The notes under the pieces are model-generated. The model was given only the letters and a program-made list of their open reading frames with translations, did no database searches and had not been told where the DNA came from. A stretch of DNA of 64,000 bases, taken from contig PVXE01000002.1 of NCBI GenBank assembly GCA_014444615.1, forward strand, positions 144,689 through 208,688. Reading direction: 5' to 3'. This stretch comes from Tagaea sp. CACIAM 22H2. GTDB lineage: Bacteria > Pseudomonadota > Alphaproteobacteria > CACIAM-22H2. Each line of letters opens with the position of its first letter. Positions within the stretch are counted from its first letter, which is position 1. The position numbers and the translations under genes were made by a program. This document shows positions 8,487-19,950 of the stretch, piece by piece.

Positions 8487-9418
8487 GCGGCCGTTTCTTC
8501 CACCGCTTGCAGCAGCTTCATCGCGGTCGTGCCGCGGATGCGGGCGATATCGTCTTGGTACTTGAGCAAGGCGCCCAGCGTGTCGTCGATCGTCGCGGGA
8601 TCGAGCGCGATGCGGTCGAGGGCGACCAGCGCGTTGGTCCAGTCGAGCGTTTCGGCCACGCCGGGTTGCTTGAACAACTCCTCGCCGCGCAGCTTCTGCA
8701 CGAAGCCGACGACCTGGCGCGACAGCTTCTCGCCGACGCCCGGACATTTGGCGCGCACGATCTGCAATTCGCGCGCGGCGTCGGGGAAGTCGACCCAGGC
8801 GTAGAAGCAGCGGCGCTTCAACGCGTCGTGGATTTCGCGCGTGCGGTTCGACGTGACGATGGTCAGCGGCGGGGCGGGGGCTTTGACCGTGCCCAGTTCC
8901 GGAATCGTCACCTGCCAATCCGACAGGACTTCCAGCAGATAGGCCTCGAACGGTTCGTCGGCGCGGTCGAGCTCGTCGATCAGCAGCACCGGCGGGCCGG
9001 CGGGATCGGGGGCCAGCGCTTCCAGCAGCGGGCGCCGGATGAGGAAGCGCTCGGAGAAGATCTCGCTTTCCAGCGTCGTCTTGCTGTCGCCGCCCGCTTC
9101 GGCGAGGCGGATTTCCATCATCTGGCGCGGATAGTTCCACTCGTAGACGGCCGCCGCCGCATCCAAGCCTTCGTAGCATTGCAGGCGGATCAGCTTGCGG
9201 CCCAGGCTCGCGGCCAGAACCTTGGCGATCTCGGTCTTGCCGGTTCCCGGCTCGCCCTCCAGGAACAAGGGACGGCCGAGCTTGAGCGAGAGCAGTAGGG
9301 CGGTCGCCAAGCTGCGATCGGCGACGTAATTCTTCGAGGCGAGCAAGTCGAGCGTGGCTTCGACCGTTTTCGGCAATTCCATGGGAGCCCAGTGTCCAGA
9401 TGCGATGGTCTGCAGCAT
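8483..9418 (-). CDS. coxD: MoxR family AAA+ ATPase, CoxD type
   Basis: 311 residues. Walker A is FLEGEPGTGKTEIAK (about residues 52-66), Walker B is PVLLIDELDRADE, sensor 1 is IVTSNRTREIHDAL, and the arginine-finger region follows (KRRCFYAWVDFPD). CoxD ATPases remodel the apo-hydroxylase active site together with CoxE. The first in-frame ATG is at 9418. A second Met at 9382 (MELPKTVEATLDLL) matches the usual N-terminus of the family and may be the true start; neither has a convincing ribosome site. It is the first gene of the minus-strand maturation operon, and the 229 nt upstream separate it from a divergent chemoreceptor gene. Confidence 0.87.
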   Translation of the reverse strand: MLQTIASGHWAPMELPKTVEATLDLLASKNYVADRSLATALLLSLKLGRPLFLEGEPGTGKTEIAKVLAASLGRKLIRLQCYEGLDAAAAVYEWNYPRQMMEIRLAEAGGDSKTTLESEIFSERFLIRRPLLEALAPDPAGPPVLLIDELDRADEPFEAYLLEVLSDWQVTIPELGTVKAPAPPLTIVTSNRTREIHDALKRRCFYAWVDFPDAARELQIVRAKCPGVGEKLSRQVVGFVQKLRGEELFKQPGVAETLDWTNALVALDRIALDPATIDDTLGALLKYQDDIARIRGTTAMKLLQAVEETAA

Positions 9419-9647
9419 CGCACGCCGCCGGGGCGCTCCGGAAGGGTCTTAACTTCGCCCTGCTATGCGTTGATTGTGTGAGGGTTTTTCTCGTGCCCGG
9501 CGAAGCAATGTCGCCATTCTTCCGGCCCGATGATGGGGCCGGGCTGCCGCCGTCGGCGTTACGGCTTTTATTCGCCGTTAATGTTTTGATCTTACTGTCA
9601 GAACGGAAAATTTACGGTTCTGCTTTCTCCCAACTCTGGAGTTCGTC

Positions 9648-11654
9648 ATGCAGCATGACGTGTCCACAAAAGGCCGGATGGGTTTGCGGGGCCGCGCTTT
9701 GGCCGCATTCGCGGCGATTGCCCTGGCCTTCGTGCTTGCGGCGGTGGTCGATCTCTTCGGCGATCGCAGTCGCATCATGGCCGACCGGAACGAGAAGACG
9801 CGCGAACTGGCCGAAGTCGGGCAGGGCATCGCCGCGTATTTCCATTCCTTGGAGACCAGCGGCGCCTTGCCGCGCGACGAAGCGCAGAAGCGCGCTTTGG
9901 CGGCGCTCGAGCAGTTGCGCTACTCGGGCAGCGAGTATTACTGGGTCAACGACTACAACGCGCGGGTGCTGATGCATCCGTTCGTCAAGGCAATCGTTGG
10001 CATCGACCTTGCGACGGCGCAGAACAAGCGCCTGCTGCCGTTGTTCCAGGAATTCGCCCGGATCGCGCGCGAATCCGGCGGCGGGTATCACGATTACCCG
10101 TGGCCCAAGCCCGGCGCGTCGGAAGACCAGCCGAAAATCTCCTACGTCAAAGCGTTCCAGCCTTGGGGCTGGGTCATCGGCACGGGCATCTATGTCGATG
10201 ACGTGGAGGCCGCTTTCCGGGTCGAGGCGATCAAACGGGCGATCGCGCTGCTGGTGATCGCGGCGATCATGGTCGCGGTCGTTTGGCTGCTCGACCGGAC
10301 CCTGCTGCGGCCGCTGGGCGCGCTGATCGGGACGGTCACGGAAATTTCCGCCGCCCGCTTGGATGTGAGCGTTCCCGCTGTCGATCGCACCGACGAACTT
10401 GGCGCGATGGCGCGCGCCGTCGAGGTTTTGCGCCGCAACGCAATCGCGCGGCGCGACCAGGAAGCCAAGGAGGCCGCTGAACGTGCCAGCCTGGATCGGC
10501 GACGCGTGGCGATGGAGCGGCACTCCGCCGACCTCAACGCGACCGTTTCGGGGGTTCTCGAAACTCTGTCGGAATCCGCCGCTGCGATGAAGCACTCGGC
10601 GCGCAGCATGAGCGACACGGCCGCCCGCACGCGCGATCAGGCCGGCATGGTCACCGATAACGCCACGAAAAGCTCCGACAATCTGACGACCGTCGCCGCC
10701 GCGTCCGAGGAAATGCTCGCCTCGATCCGCGAGATCGGCCGCCAAGTTGGCGAATCCGCGAAGATCGCGACCGACGCCGTCGCGGAAGCGAAACGCACCG
10801 ACGATATCGTCAAAGGCCTGGTCGAGGCCGCGGGGCAGATCGGCGATGTGGTGAAACTGATCAACGATATCGCGTCGCAGACGAATCTTCTGGCGCTCAA
10901 CGCGACGATCGAAGCGGCGCGCGCGGGCGAGGCGGGCAAGGGCTTCGCGGTCGTGGCTTCCGAGGTGAAAAATCTCGCCGGCCAAACTTCCAAAGCGACC
11001 GACGAAATCGCGGGCAAGATCGAGGCGGTGCAGGGTGCAACCGGCAGGGCTTCGGGATCGATCGCCAAAGTGTCGTCGATCATCGCCCAGATCAGCGAGA
11101 TCGCGGCGGGGATCGCGAACGCGGTCGATCAGCAATCGTCGGCGACGCAGGAAATCGTGCGCAACGTGCAAAACGCGAGCGAACTGACGAGTGCCGTGAC
11201 CAGTTCGATCGCGCGGGTTTCGACGGGGGCGAGCGAGACCGGCGCGGCGGCGGAAGTCGTGTTGACGGCTTCGGGCGGGCTTGCCGATCAAGCGTCGAGC
11301 TTGCGCCGCGAGATCGAAAGCTTCCTCGAGCAAATGCAGGATAGCGGCGAACGCCGGCGTTTCGAACGCGTGGAATGCAGCATTCCGATTGTTATCGACC
11401 GAAACGGGACGCGCATCGACGCGACCGCCGCCGATATCTCCCTGGGCGGCTTGCGCGCAGGCATCGAGATTCCCGGCGCGCGTCCCGGCGAATCGGTCAC
11501 TGTTCATCTCGGCAAAGTTAAAGTCGCGGCAAGGATCGCGCGCGTGACGGGCGAAGGCGCGTTGGGCCTGATGTTCTCGCTCGCGGGCGACACGGCCGGG
11601 CAGGCGTATATCGAAACGCTGGTTGAGAACGCGCGCCGCGGCAAAGCGGCGTAG
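9648..11654 (+). CDS. Methyl-accepting chemotaxis protein with sCache sensor and C-terminal PilZ domain
   Basis: 668 residues. TM1 is about 13-35. A periplasmic single-Cache (sCache_2) domain spans about 40-190 ([29 protein letters not shown]). TM2 is about 197-217, then a HAMP domain. The signalling domain carries the hairpin-tip sequence [20 protein letters not shown] and [14 protein letters not shown]. Residues about 572-660 form a PilZ domain ([15 protein letters not shown], then [15 protein letters not shown]), which usually binds cyclic-di-GMP, so ligand sensing and c-di-GMP may meet in one receptor. TGGAG lies 7 nt before the ATG. It stands between the two halves of the hydroxylase locus on the opposite strand. 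Confidence 0.93.
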   Translation: MQHDVSTKGRMGLRGRALAAFAAIALAFVLAAVVDLFGDRSRIMADRNEKTRELAEVGQGIAAYFHSLETSGALPRDEAQKRALAALEQLRYSGSEYYWVNDYNARVLMHPFVKAIVGIDLATAQNKRLLPLFQEFARIARESGGGYHDYPWPKPGASEDQPKISYVKAFQPWGWVIGTGIYVDDVEAAFRVEAIKRAIALLVIAAIMVAVVWLLDRTLLRPLGALIGTVTEISAARLDVSVPAVDRTDELGAMARAVEVLRRNAIARRDQEAKEAAERASLDRRRVAMERHSADLNATVSGVLETLSESAAAMKHSARSMSDTAARTRDQAGMVTDNATKSSDNLTTVAAASEEMLASIREIGRQVGESAKIATDAVAEAKRTDDIVKGLVEAAGQIGDVVKLINDIASQTNLLALNATIEAARAGEAGKGFAVVASEVKNLAGQTSKATDEIAGKIEAVQGATGRASGSIAKVSSIIAQISEIAAGIANAVDQQSSATQEIVRNVQNASELTSAVTSSIARVSTGASETGAAAEVVLTASGGLADQASSLRREIESFLEQMQDSGERRRFERVECSIPIVIDRNGTRIDATAADISLGGLRAGIEIPGARPGESVTVHLGKVKVAARIARVTGEGALGLMFSLAGDTAGQAYIETLVENARRGKAA

Positions 11655-11697
11655 CCGGCAGGCATCGTTCAGAAGCGGCGCCGCCGGAAAAGAAAAA

Positions 11698-11723
11698 GGC
11701 CGGCGCCCCGAAAGACGCCGGCC
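11698..11723 (-). terminator. Intrinsic terminator of the hydroxylase structural operon
   Basis: On the minus strand GGCCGGCG pairs perfectly with CGCCGGCC around a 10-nt loop and is followed by TTTTTCTTTT. It lies 24 nt past the stop of the FAD-subunit gene and in the convergent gap with the chemoreceptor gene. It separates the structural genes from the maturation operon. Confidence 0.85.
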
Positions 11724-11747
11724 CGATAGTCTTGGTACGGGGCGGTC

Positions 11748-12539
11748 TTAGGCCGCCGCCACCGCGCGTTTGGCCATCACGCCGATCAGATGGGCGCGAT
11801 ACTCGGCCGAACCGTGGATATCGGAGTTGAGACCGCTCGCCGAGGCTTTGACGCCGTCGAGCGAAGCGGCCGCGAAGCTCTTCGACAGGGCGGCTTCGGC
11901 TTCCTTCCAGCGGAAGACCGAGGCGGCCGCGCCGGTCACCGCGACGCGCACGCCGCCGGCGGTCTTGGCGACGAACACGCCAACCAGCGCATAGCGCGAC
12001 GCGGGCTGGTCGAACTTCATATACGCGGCCTTTTCGGCGACGGGGAACGAGACCGAGACGATCAACTCGCCCGCGTCCAGCGCCGTTTCGAACATGCCGC
12101 GGAAGAAATCGTCCGCCGCGATCTCGCGCTTGTTGGTCTTGATCGTGGCGCCCAGCGCCAAGCACGCGGCCGGGTAATCGGCGGCCGGATCGTTATTGGC
12201 GATCGAGCCGCCGATCGTGCCGCGATGGCGCACGGCCGGATCGCCGATCCCGCCCGCGAGTGCGGCCAAGGCCGGGAGCGCCTTCTTCACGTCGGCCGAG
12301 GCGGCAACATCCGCGTGCTTGGTCATGGCGCCGATCGTGACCTTACCGCCGGCGACGGATATGCCGGCGAGGTCCTTGATGGCGCCCAGATCGACGACCG
12401 CCGTCGGGCGGGCAAGGCGCTGCTTGAGGGTGGGGATCAGCGTCTGACCGCCGGCGAGCGGCTTGGCCTCGCCGTCGGCGCCGAGCAGCTTCACCGCGTC
12501 GGCGACGCTGGCGGGTTTGTGATAGGCGAAATCATACAT
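11748..12539 (-). CDS. coxM: Molybdenum hydroxylase FAD-binding medium subunit (CoxM type)
   Basis: 263 residues with the two FAD-binding signatures of the family: LAGGQTLIPTLKQRLARP (about 28-45, the AGGQSL-type motif) and RHRGTIGGSIANNDPAADYP (about 104-123, the TIGGN-type motif). This subunit passes electrons from the [2Fe-2S] clusters to its FAD and on to the acceptor. It is the last gene of the minus-strand order CoxG-S-L-M types, 12 nt after the large-subunit gene, and is followed by a strong terminator. Cytoplasmic, probably at the inner face of the membrane through CoxG. Confidence 0.92.
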   Translation of the reverse strand: MYDFAYHKPASVADAVKLLGADGEAKPLAGGQTLIPTLKQRLARPTAVVDLGAIKDLAGISVAGGKVTIGAMTKHADVAASADVKKALPALAALAGGIGDPAVRHRGTIGGSIANNDPAADYPAACLALGATIKTNKREIAADDFFRGMFETALDAGELIVSVSFPVAEKAAYMKFDQPASRYALVGVFVAKTAGGVRVAVTGAAASVFRWKEAEAALSKSFAAASLDGVKASASGLNSDIHGSAEYRAHLIGVMAKRAVAAA

Positions 12540-12551
12540 CGTCCGTCTCCC

Positions 12552-14924
<2,373 letters not shown>

Positions 14925-14996
14925 GTCATCCTCCCTGAAACCGCGTGTCGTTTATGAACGTCGGTGTGCCCGCATCTTGTTGACGTGCGGTTGGGA

Positions 14997-15482
14997 TCAG
15001 TCGGCGGCGGCTTTCGCCCCCGCCATCGCCTTGGCGCCGGCTTGCACGGCTTTGACGATGTTGTGATAGCCCGTGCAGCGGCAAATGTTGCCTTCGAGCC
15101 ATTCGCGAACTTCGTGTTCGCTGGGATTGGAATTGCGCTTGGCGAGGTCGACCGCGCTCATCACCATGCCGGGCGTGCAGAAGCCGCATTGCAGGCCGTG
15201 ATGTTCCTTGAACGCCGCCTGCATTGGGTGGAGTTCGTTGCCGTTGGCGAGACCTTCGATCGTCGTCACGTTGGCGCCGTCGGTGGCCACGGCCAGCACC
15301 GTGCAGCTTTTGACCGACTTGCCGTCGATATGCACGACGCAAGCGCCGCACTGGCTGGTGTCGCAACCGACATGCGTGCCGGTCAGACCAAGCTTCTCGC
15401 GCAGCAGTTGGACCAGCAGCGTGCGGCCTTCGACTTCGGCCGACACCGTGCGTCCGTTCACGGTCAACGAAACTTTGGGCAT
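14997..15482 (-). CDS. coxS: Molybdenum hydroxylase [2Fe-2S] small subunit (CoxS type)
   Basis: 161 residues with both iron-sulfur domains. The plant-ferredoxin-type cluster uses [16 protein letters not shown] plus the later SCTVLA Cys. The C-terminal helical cluster uses QCGFCTPGM and [11 protein letters not shown]. It relays electrons from the Mo site in the large subunit to the FAD subunit. It lies 72 nt upstream of the large-subunit gene and 99 nt downstream of the CoxG-type gene, all on the minus strand. The SufS/SufU pair elsewhere in the locus could supply its clusters. Confidence 0.94.
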   Translation of the reverse strand: MPKVSLTVNGRTVSAEVEGRTLLVQLLREKLGLTGTHVGCDTSQCGACVVHIDGKSVKSCTVLAVATDGANVTTIEGLANGNELHPMQAAFKEHHGLQCGFCTPGMVMSAVDLAKRNSNPSEHEVREWLEGNICRCTGYHNIVKAVQAGAKAMAGAKAAAD

Positions 15483-15581
15483 GGTGCTCCCCCCATGTGT
15501 ACGAACTCGTAGGTGTTCGCGTTGATCAAGTCTCCCGCGCCGGGCGGCGCGGCGTCAAGCGCGTGTAAGTGACGATGGCGA

Positions 15582-16193
15582 TTATCGCGAAGCGAGCCAA
15601 TAGACCGCCGCGAGAACGGCGACCAACGCCGGAATCCAGACCATCGGCGACAGGCCGCCGCTGACGGCGGGTGCGGCGGCAACCGGGGCAGGGGCGTTTG
15701 TTTGCACTGCGGCATCGCCGGACCCGGGCGTTGCGGCTTGCGGACCGGCGCGCTCGGCCATCGTGGCGGCGAACTTGCCGAAGAACTCGTCGGCGAGCTT
15801 CTTGGCGGTGGCGTCGATCAGGCGCGAGCCGAGCTGGGCGATCTTGCCGCCGACTTGGGAGTCCGCCGTGTAGCGCAGGATCGTCCCGCCCGGGCCGTCT
15901 TCCTCGAGGCTGACGACCGCCGAGCCCTTGCCGAAGCCGGCCACGCCGCCTTGGCCTTCGCCCGCGATTTTGTAGCCCTTCGGCGGGTCGATGTCCGACA
16001 GCGTGACTTTGCCCGAAAATTTGGCAGACATCGGACCGATCTTCAGCGCGACCTTGGCCGACATTTCGGTATCGCTGCTTTTGATCAGCTCGTCGCAACC
16101 CGGAATGCAGCGCTTCAACACTTCGGGGTCGTTCAATCCTTCCCACACGGCTTGGCGGGGCAAAGGCAGTTTGTACTCGCCGGAGAGATTCAT
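15582..16193 (-). CDS. coxG: CoxG-type SRPBCC protein with C-terminal membrane anchor
   Basis: 203 residues. Residues 1 to about 145 are an SRPBCC/CoxG domain beginning MNLSGEYKLPLPRQAVWEGL, with CIPGCDEL typical of this family. An Ala/Pro-rich linker follows, and a single hydrophobic helix (SPMVWIPALVAVLAAVYWL) ends the protein. CoxG recruits CO dehydrogenase to the cytoplasmic membrane. The ATG at 16193 begins the conserved domain, so longer upstream extensions were discarded. It is the first gene of the structural operon and divergent from the TAXI-TRAP genes across about 190 nt. Confidence 0.9.
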   Translation of the reverse strand: MNLSGEYKLPLPRQAVWEGLNDPEVLKRCIPGCDELIKSSDTEMSAKVALKIGPMSAKFSGKVTLSDIDPPKGYKIAGEGQGGVAGFGKGSAVVSLEEDGPGGTILRYTADSQVGGKIAQLGSRLIDATAKKLADEFFGKFAATMAERAGPQAATPGSGDAAVQTNAPAPVAAAPAVSGGLSPMVWIPALVAVLAAVYWLASR

Positions 16194-16382
16194 GACACAG
16201 CCGATCGCTGGAGATTCGCTGGTGAGAGATAGCCCGATCCGCCATATCGGCGTCAATCCACACGAATGTTCCGGCAGCCATGACGTTCGCTCTTGCGAAA
16301 ACGCCGGTACGTCTTGACCGCTTCGGATCGATCCTGCACAAACGCGCAACGCTTATGTAGCGCAACCACAAGGGAGGACATG

Positions 16383-17360
16383 ATGGCGTTTTACGGCAAA
16401 CTCGCTTTCGCGACGGCGGCACTCGGCGCCGTTCTGGCGACGGCGGCACCGGCCAACGCGCAGTTCATCAATATCGTTTCGGGCGGCACGACGGGCGTGT
16501 ACTACCCGCTCGGCCAGGCGCTCGAAGCCATCTACGCGCAAGCGATGCCCCAGGCGCGCGTGCAGCATCAGGCGACGGCCGCGTCGGTCGAAAACCTCAA
16601 CCTCATTCAGCAGGGCCGCGCGGAAATCGCGTTCACGCTGGGCGATGCGCTGTCGGACGCCGTGCGCGGCAACGCGGAAGTCGGTTTCGCGCAGCCGCTG
16701 ACCCGCGTGCGCACGATCGGCGGTCTCTATTCGAACTATATCCAGATCGTCGCGTCGAAGGAATCGGGCGTGAAGTCGCTCGCCGATCTGCGCGGCAAGC
16801 GCATCTCGGTCGGTGCCGCGCGCTCGGGCACGGAAGTCAACGCGCGCGCGATCTTCCAGGCCGCGGGGCTGGGCTATGGCGGCCCGCAGAACCTCGGCAC
16901 GGGCTTCTCGCAAGTCCAGTTCCTGCCGTTCGGCCAGTCGGTCGATCTGATCAAGAACCGCCAGCTCGACGCCACGCTGATCTCGGCGGGCCTGGGTGTC
17001 GCCGCGATCCGCGACGTCGCCGCGACCAGCGATATCGTGATCGTCGCCGTTCCCGCCGACGTGATCACCAAGATCGGCGATCCGGCCTACCAACCCGGCA
17101 CGGTGCCGGCGGGCACCTATCGCGGCCAGGACGAGGCGGTCGCGACGGCGCAGATCAAGAACTTCCTGGTGACGTCGGATCGCGTTCCGGACGATCAGGT
17201 CTACACGATGACCAAGGCGATGTTCGAAAACCTGGACCGCATGGTGGCCAGCGCCGCCGCCGCGCGGGGCATCAAGCTCGAAGATGCTTTCCAGAACCCG
17301 CCGGCACCCCTGCATCCGGGTGCGGCGCGCTACTATCGCGAGCGCGGCCTCTTGAAGTAA
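16383..17360 (+). CDS. TAXI family TRAP transporter solute-binding protein
   Basis: 325 residues with a Sec signal (LAFATAALGAVLATAAPANAQ). The mature part starts FINIVSGGTTGVYYPLGQAL, the TAXI-family opening, and continues with LRGKRISVGAARSGTEVNARAI. Periplasmic ligand receptor for the fused permease that follows; ligand unknown (the family takes glutamate and dicarboxylates, among others). Two consecutive ATGs at 16380 and 16383 follow AGGGAGG at 16371-16377. The second has the better spacing and was chosen. A hairpin separates it from the permease gene. Confidence 0.9.
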   Translation: MAFYGKLAFATAALGAVLATAAPANAQFINIVSGGTTGVYYPLGQALEAIYAQAMPQARVQHQATAASVENLNLIQQGRAEIAFTLGDALSDAVRGNAEVGFAQPLTRVRTIGGLYSNYIQIVASKESGVKSLADLRGKRISVGAARSGTEVNARAIFQAAGLGYGGPQNLGTGFSQVQFLPFGQSVDLIKNRQLDATLISAGLGVAAIRDVAATSDIVIVAVPADVITKIGDPAYQPGTVPAGTYRGQDEAVATAQIKNFLVTSDRVPDDQVYTMTKAMFENLDRMVASAAAARGIKLEDAFQNPPAPLHPGAARYYRERGLLK

Positions 17361-17388
17361 TCGAAGCGTCGGGTATCTTGGCGCCAAT

Positions 17389-17425
17389 CCGGCGGCGGCT
17401 TTAACGGGCCGCCGCCGGTTCTATT
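17389..17425 (+). terminator. Hairpin between TAXI binding-protein and permease genes (probable attenuator)
   Basis: An 11-bp perfect stem pairs 17389-17399 (CCGGCGGCGGC) with 17408-17418 around an 8-nt loop and is followed by TTCTATTT. It sits 28 nt after the binding-protein stop and about 34 nt before the permease start. It probably terminates part of the transcripts and stabilises the upstream message. Confidence 0.65.
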
Positions 17426-17452
17426 TCAGCCACTTTTTGTCCGGTCCCGCAC

Positions 17453-19549
17453 ATGACGAACGCCGCTCTGCCGCAAGGCGACGAGGAAATCTCCAAGGAA
17501 GCCTTGCGACAGGCGGAGGAAGCGGCGGGACACGTGCCCACGCTGCACGGTTTCGCGGGCAAGGTCGTGTTCTGGATGGGGGTGATCTTCTCGCTCTTCC
17601 AGATTTACACGGCGGCCTTCAACCCGATTTCCAGCATCATCGTGCGCTCGGTGCATGTCGGGTTCGTGCTGTTCCTCGTCTTCCTGCTGTTCCGTTCGCG
17701 GCTGCTGCCCGGCGAAACACGCGAGCGCGTGCCGTTCTACGATTGGATCCTCGCGATCGCGGCCTTTGCGCTCGGCTTCTATCACTGGGTCTTCCATGTC
17801 GAGCTGATGACCTATCCCGATCCCACGACGATGGATATGGTCGTAGGTACGATCATCATCGCGATGGTGTTCGAAGCCGCGCGCCGCGTGATGGGCGTTG
17901 CGCTGCCGCTAATTTGCGCGCTTTTCCTGACGTACCTATTCTTCGGCGACAAGCTGCCGTTTCCCTACGGCCATCGCGGCTACGATTTCGATTTGATCCT
18001 CCACCAGCTCTATCGCGGCGTGGAAGGCATCTACGGCATTCCGATCCAGGTCTCCGCGACCTTCATCTTTCTGTTCATCCTGTTTGGCACCTTCCTCGAG
18101 AAGGCGGGGATGATCCAGCTGTTCAACGATATCGCGATGGGCACGGTCGGGCATTACACCGGCGGTCCGGCGAAGGTCTCGGTCGTATCGTCGGCGTTGA
18201 TGGGCACGATCAACGGTTCGGGTGTCGCCAACGTCGTCTCGACCGGCCAATTCACGATTCCGCTGATGAAGCGTTTCGGCTATCGCCCGGCTTTCGCGGG
18301 TGCCGTCGAAGCGACCGCCAGCATGGGCGGGCAGATCATGCCGCCGGTGATGGGCGCCGTCGCCTTCATCATGGCCGAAAATCTCGACCGGCCTTACGCG
18401 GAAATTGCGCTCGCCGCGACGATTCCCGCCATTCTTTATTTCGCGTCGGCCTTCTGGATGGTGCATCTGGAGGCCAAGCGGCTGAACCTCTCTGGCCTGC
18501 CGAAGGATCAATGCCCGTCGGCGTGGCAGGCGATCAAGAAAAGCTGGTATCTGCTGCTGCCGCTGGTGATCCTGGTCTATCTGCTATTCGCGGGCTTCAC
18601 GCCGCTTTACGCGGGCACGGTCGGCCTCGGCTTTACCGTAGTGTTGATCCTGGGCGGGCGCATCGCGGCCAAGCTGGGCGCGATGCCGTTCCGCTTTTTC
18701 CTGTGGATCGTGCTAGGCATTCTCGGCGGGCTTTATCTCAAAACCGAGAATCTCAACCTGCTGGTTGGGATCGTCGCGGCGCTCCTGGTGATCACGGCCT
18801 TCTTTAAGGGGGCGGGCGAAACCTATCACATCATGCTCGACAGCCTGGCCGAGGGTGCCCGCAACGCCATCGCGGTGGCGATCGCCTGCGCGCTGGTTGG
18901 TGTCATTATCGGCACGCTGACGATGACGGGCCTTGGCGGCACATTCGCGCGCATCGTCGTGGGCGTGGCGGGGGACAGCAAAATTCTGGCGCTGATCCTG
19001 ACCATGGTCGTCTGCCTTGTGCTTGGCATGGGCATCCCGACGATCCCCAACTACATCATCACCGCATCGATGGTGGCGCCGGCGCTGCTCGGCATGGGCG
19101 TGGAGCTTCTCCAGTCGCACATGTTCGTCTTCTATTTCGGCATCATGGCCGATCTGACGCCGCCGGTCGCACTCGCGGCATTCGCGGCGTCGTCGATCGC
19201 CAAAGAATCGGCGATGAAGATCGGCGTCATTGCCGTTCGCGTGGCGCTGGCCGGGTTCGTTATCCCGTTCATGTTCGTCTACGATCCGGCCTTGTTGCTG
19301 CAAACCGATGATCCTTTGGCGGTGGTCTACATCACCTTTAAAGCGCTGCTGGCGATCGGCCTGTGGGGCGGCGCGGCCAGCGGCTATTTGATCGGGCCCA
19401 TCAATTGGGTCGAGCGCGGTGTTGCCACGGCGGCGGCGGCCTTGCTGATCGCCGCCGTGCCGATCACCGATGAACTTGGTTTCGGCCTGTCGGCCGCGTT
19501 CATCGCGTGGCATTGGTGGCGCACGCGCCAAGCGCCCGCGCGGGCGTGA
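17453..19549 (+). CDS. TRAP transporter fused permease (DctQM type, TAXI-linked)
   Basis: 698 residues, the length of fused 4TM/12TM TRAP permeases. An N-terminal DctQ-like membrane region (VFWMGVIFSLFQIYTAAFNP onward) is followed by the DctM-like part: GTFLEKAGMIQLFNDIAMG, STGQFTIPLMKRFGYRPAFA, then AVEATASMGGQIMPPVMGA and GMGIPTIPNYIITASMVAPA. Secondary, cation-driven uptake with the TAXI binding protein. The stop overlaps the GTG of the DUF1850 gene, so the three genes form one transport unit. Confidence 0.93.
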   Translation: MTNAALPQGDEEISKEALRQAEEAAGHVPTLHGFAGKVVFWMGVIFSLFQIYTAAFNPISSIIVRSVHVGFVLFLVFLLFRSRLLPGETRERVPFYDWILAIAAFALGFYHWVFHVELMTYPDPTTMDMVVGTIIIAMVFEAARRVMGVALPLICALFLTYLFFGDKLPFPYGHRGYDFDLILHQLYRGVEGIYGIPIQVSATFIFLFILFGTFLEKAGMIQLFNDIAMGTVGHYTGGPAKVSVVSSALMGTINGSGVANVVSTGQFTIPLMKRFGYRPAFAGAVEATASMGGQIMPPVMGAVAFIMAENLDRPYAEIALAATIPAILYFASAFWMVHLEAKRLNLSGLPKDQCPSAWQAIKKSWYLLLPLVILVYLLFAGFTPLYAGTVGLGFTVVLILGGRIAAKLGAMPFRFFLWIVLGILGGLYLKTENLNLLVGIVAALLVITAFFKGAGETYHIMLDSLAEGARNAIAVAIACALVGVIIGTLTMTGLGGTFARIVVGVAGDSKILALILTMVVCLVLGMGIPTIPNYIITASMVAPALLGMGVELLQSHMFVFYFGIMADLTPPVALAAFAASSIAKESAMKIGVIAVRVALAGFVIPFMFVYDPALLLQTDDPLAVVYITFKALLAIGLWGGAASGYLIGPINWVERGVATAAAALLIAAVPITDELGFGLSAAFIAWHWWRTRQAPARA

Positions 19550-19950
19550 ACGCGTTCGCGGTTCTCTGCCTCGGCGTCTGGCCGTCGCTGATCGGGGCGA
19601 CGGTTCCGACGAAGGAATTCACGCTCGCCTGGACCCACTCAGTCGAAAAGATCCGGTGGGAGGAGGATTGGCGCGTGACGGACGACAGCAAGATCGTGCC
19701 CGTCGCCGCCCGCATCCAGGGCAGTGGCGCCGGGATGGAACCGCCGCCGGACGCGGTGTTGCGCGACGGCTGGTACCACTACAGCCCCCGCGTCGCGCCG
19801 CTGGCGCATGTGACATTGCGCCGCTCGGGACTCACCCGCGACTACACGATTTGCTGGGACGGTCAGTGCCGCCCGATGGAAGCGTTGTTGCCGCCGGGGC
19901 CCGACGGCACCGATCTATTCGCCTGTCCGTCCGGCACGCCGGCGCGTTAG
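19546..19950 (+). CDS. DUF1850 domain protein associated with TAXI-TRAP transporter
   Basis: 134 residues. The DUF1850 signature [18 protein letters not shown] lies near the N-terminus, after a short hydrophobic segment ([15 protein letters not shown]) that may export or anchor it. DUF1850 proteins are frequently encoded next to TAXI-TRAP fused permeases; their function is not established. The GTG at 19546 overlaps the permease stop (GTGA). An in-frame GTG at 19507 is possible but lies within the permease gene. The stop overlaps that of the convergent tctA by 4 nt. Confidence 0.75.
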   Translation: MNAFAVLCLGVWPSLIGATVPTKEFTLAWTHSVEKIRWEEDWRVTDDSKIVPVAARIQGSGAGMEPPPDAVLRDGWYHYSPRVAPLAHVTLRRSGLTRDYTICWDGQCRPMEALLPPGPDGTDLFACPSGTPAR

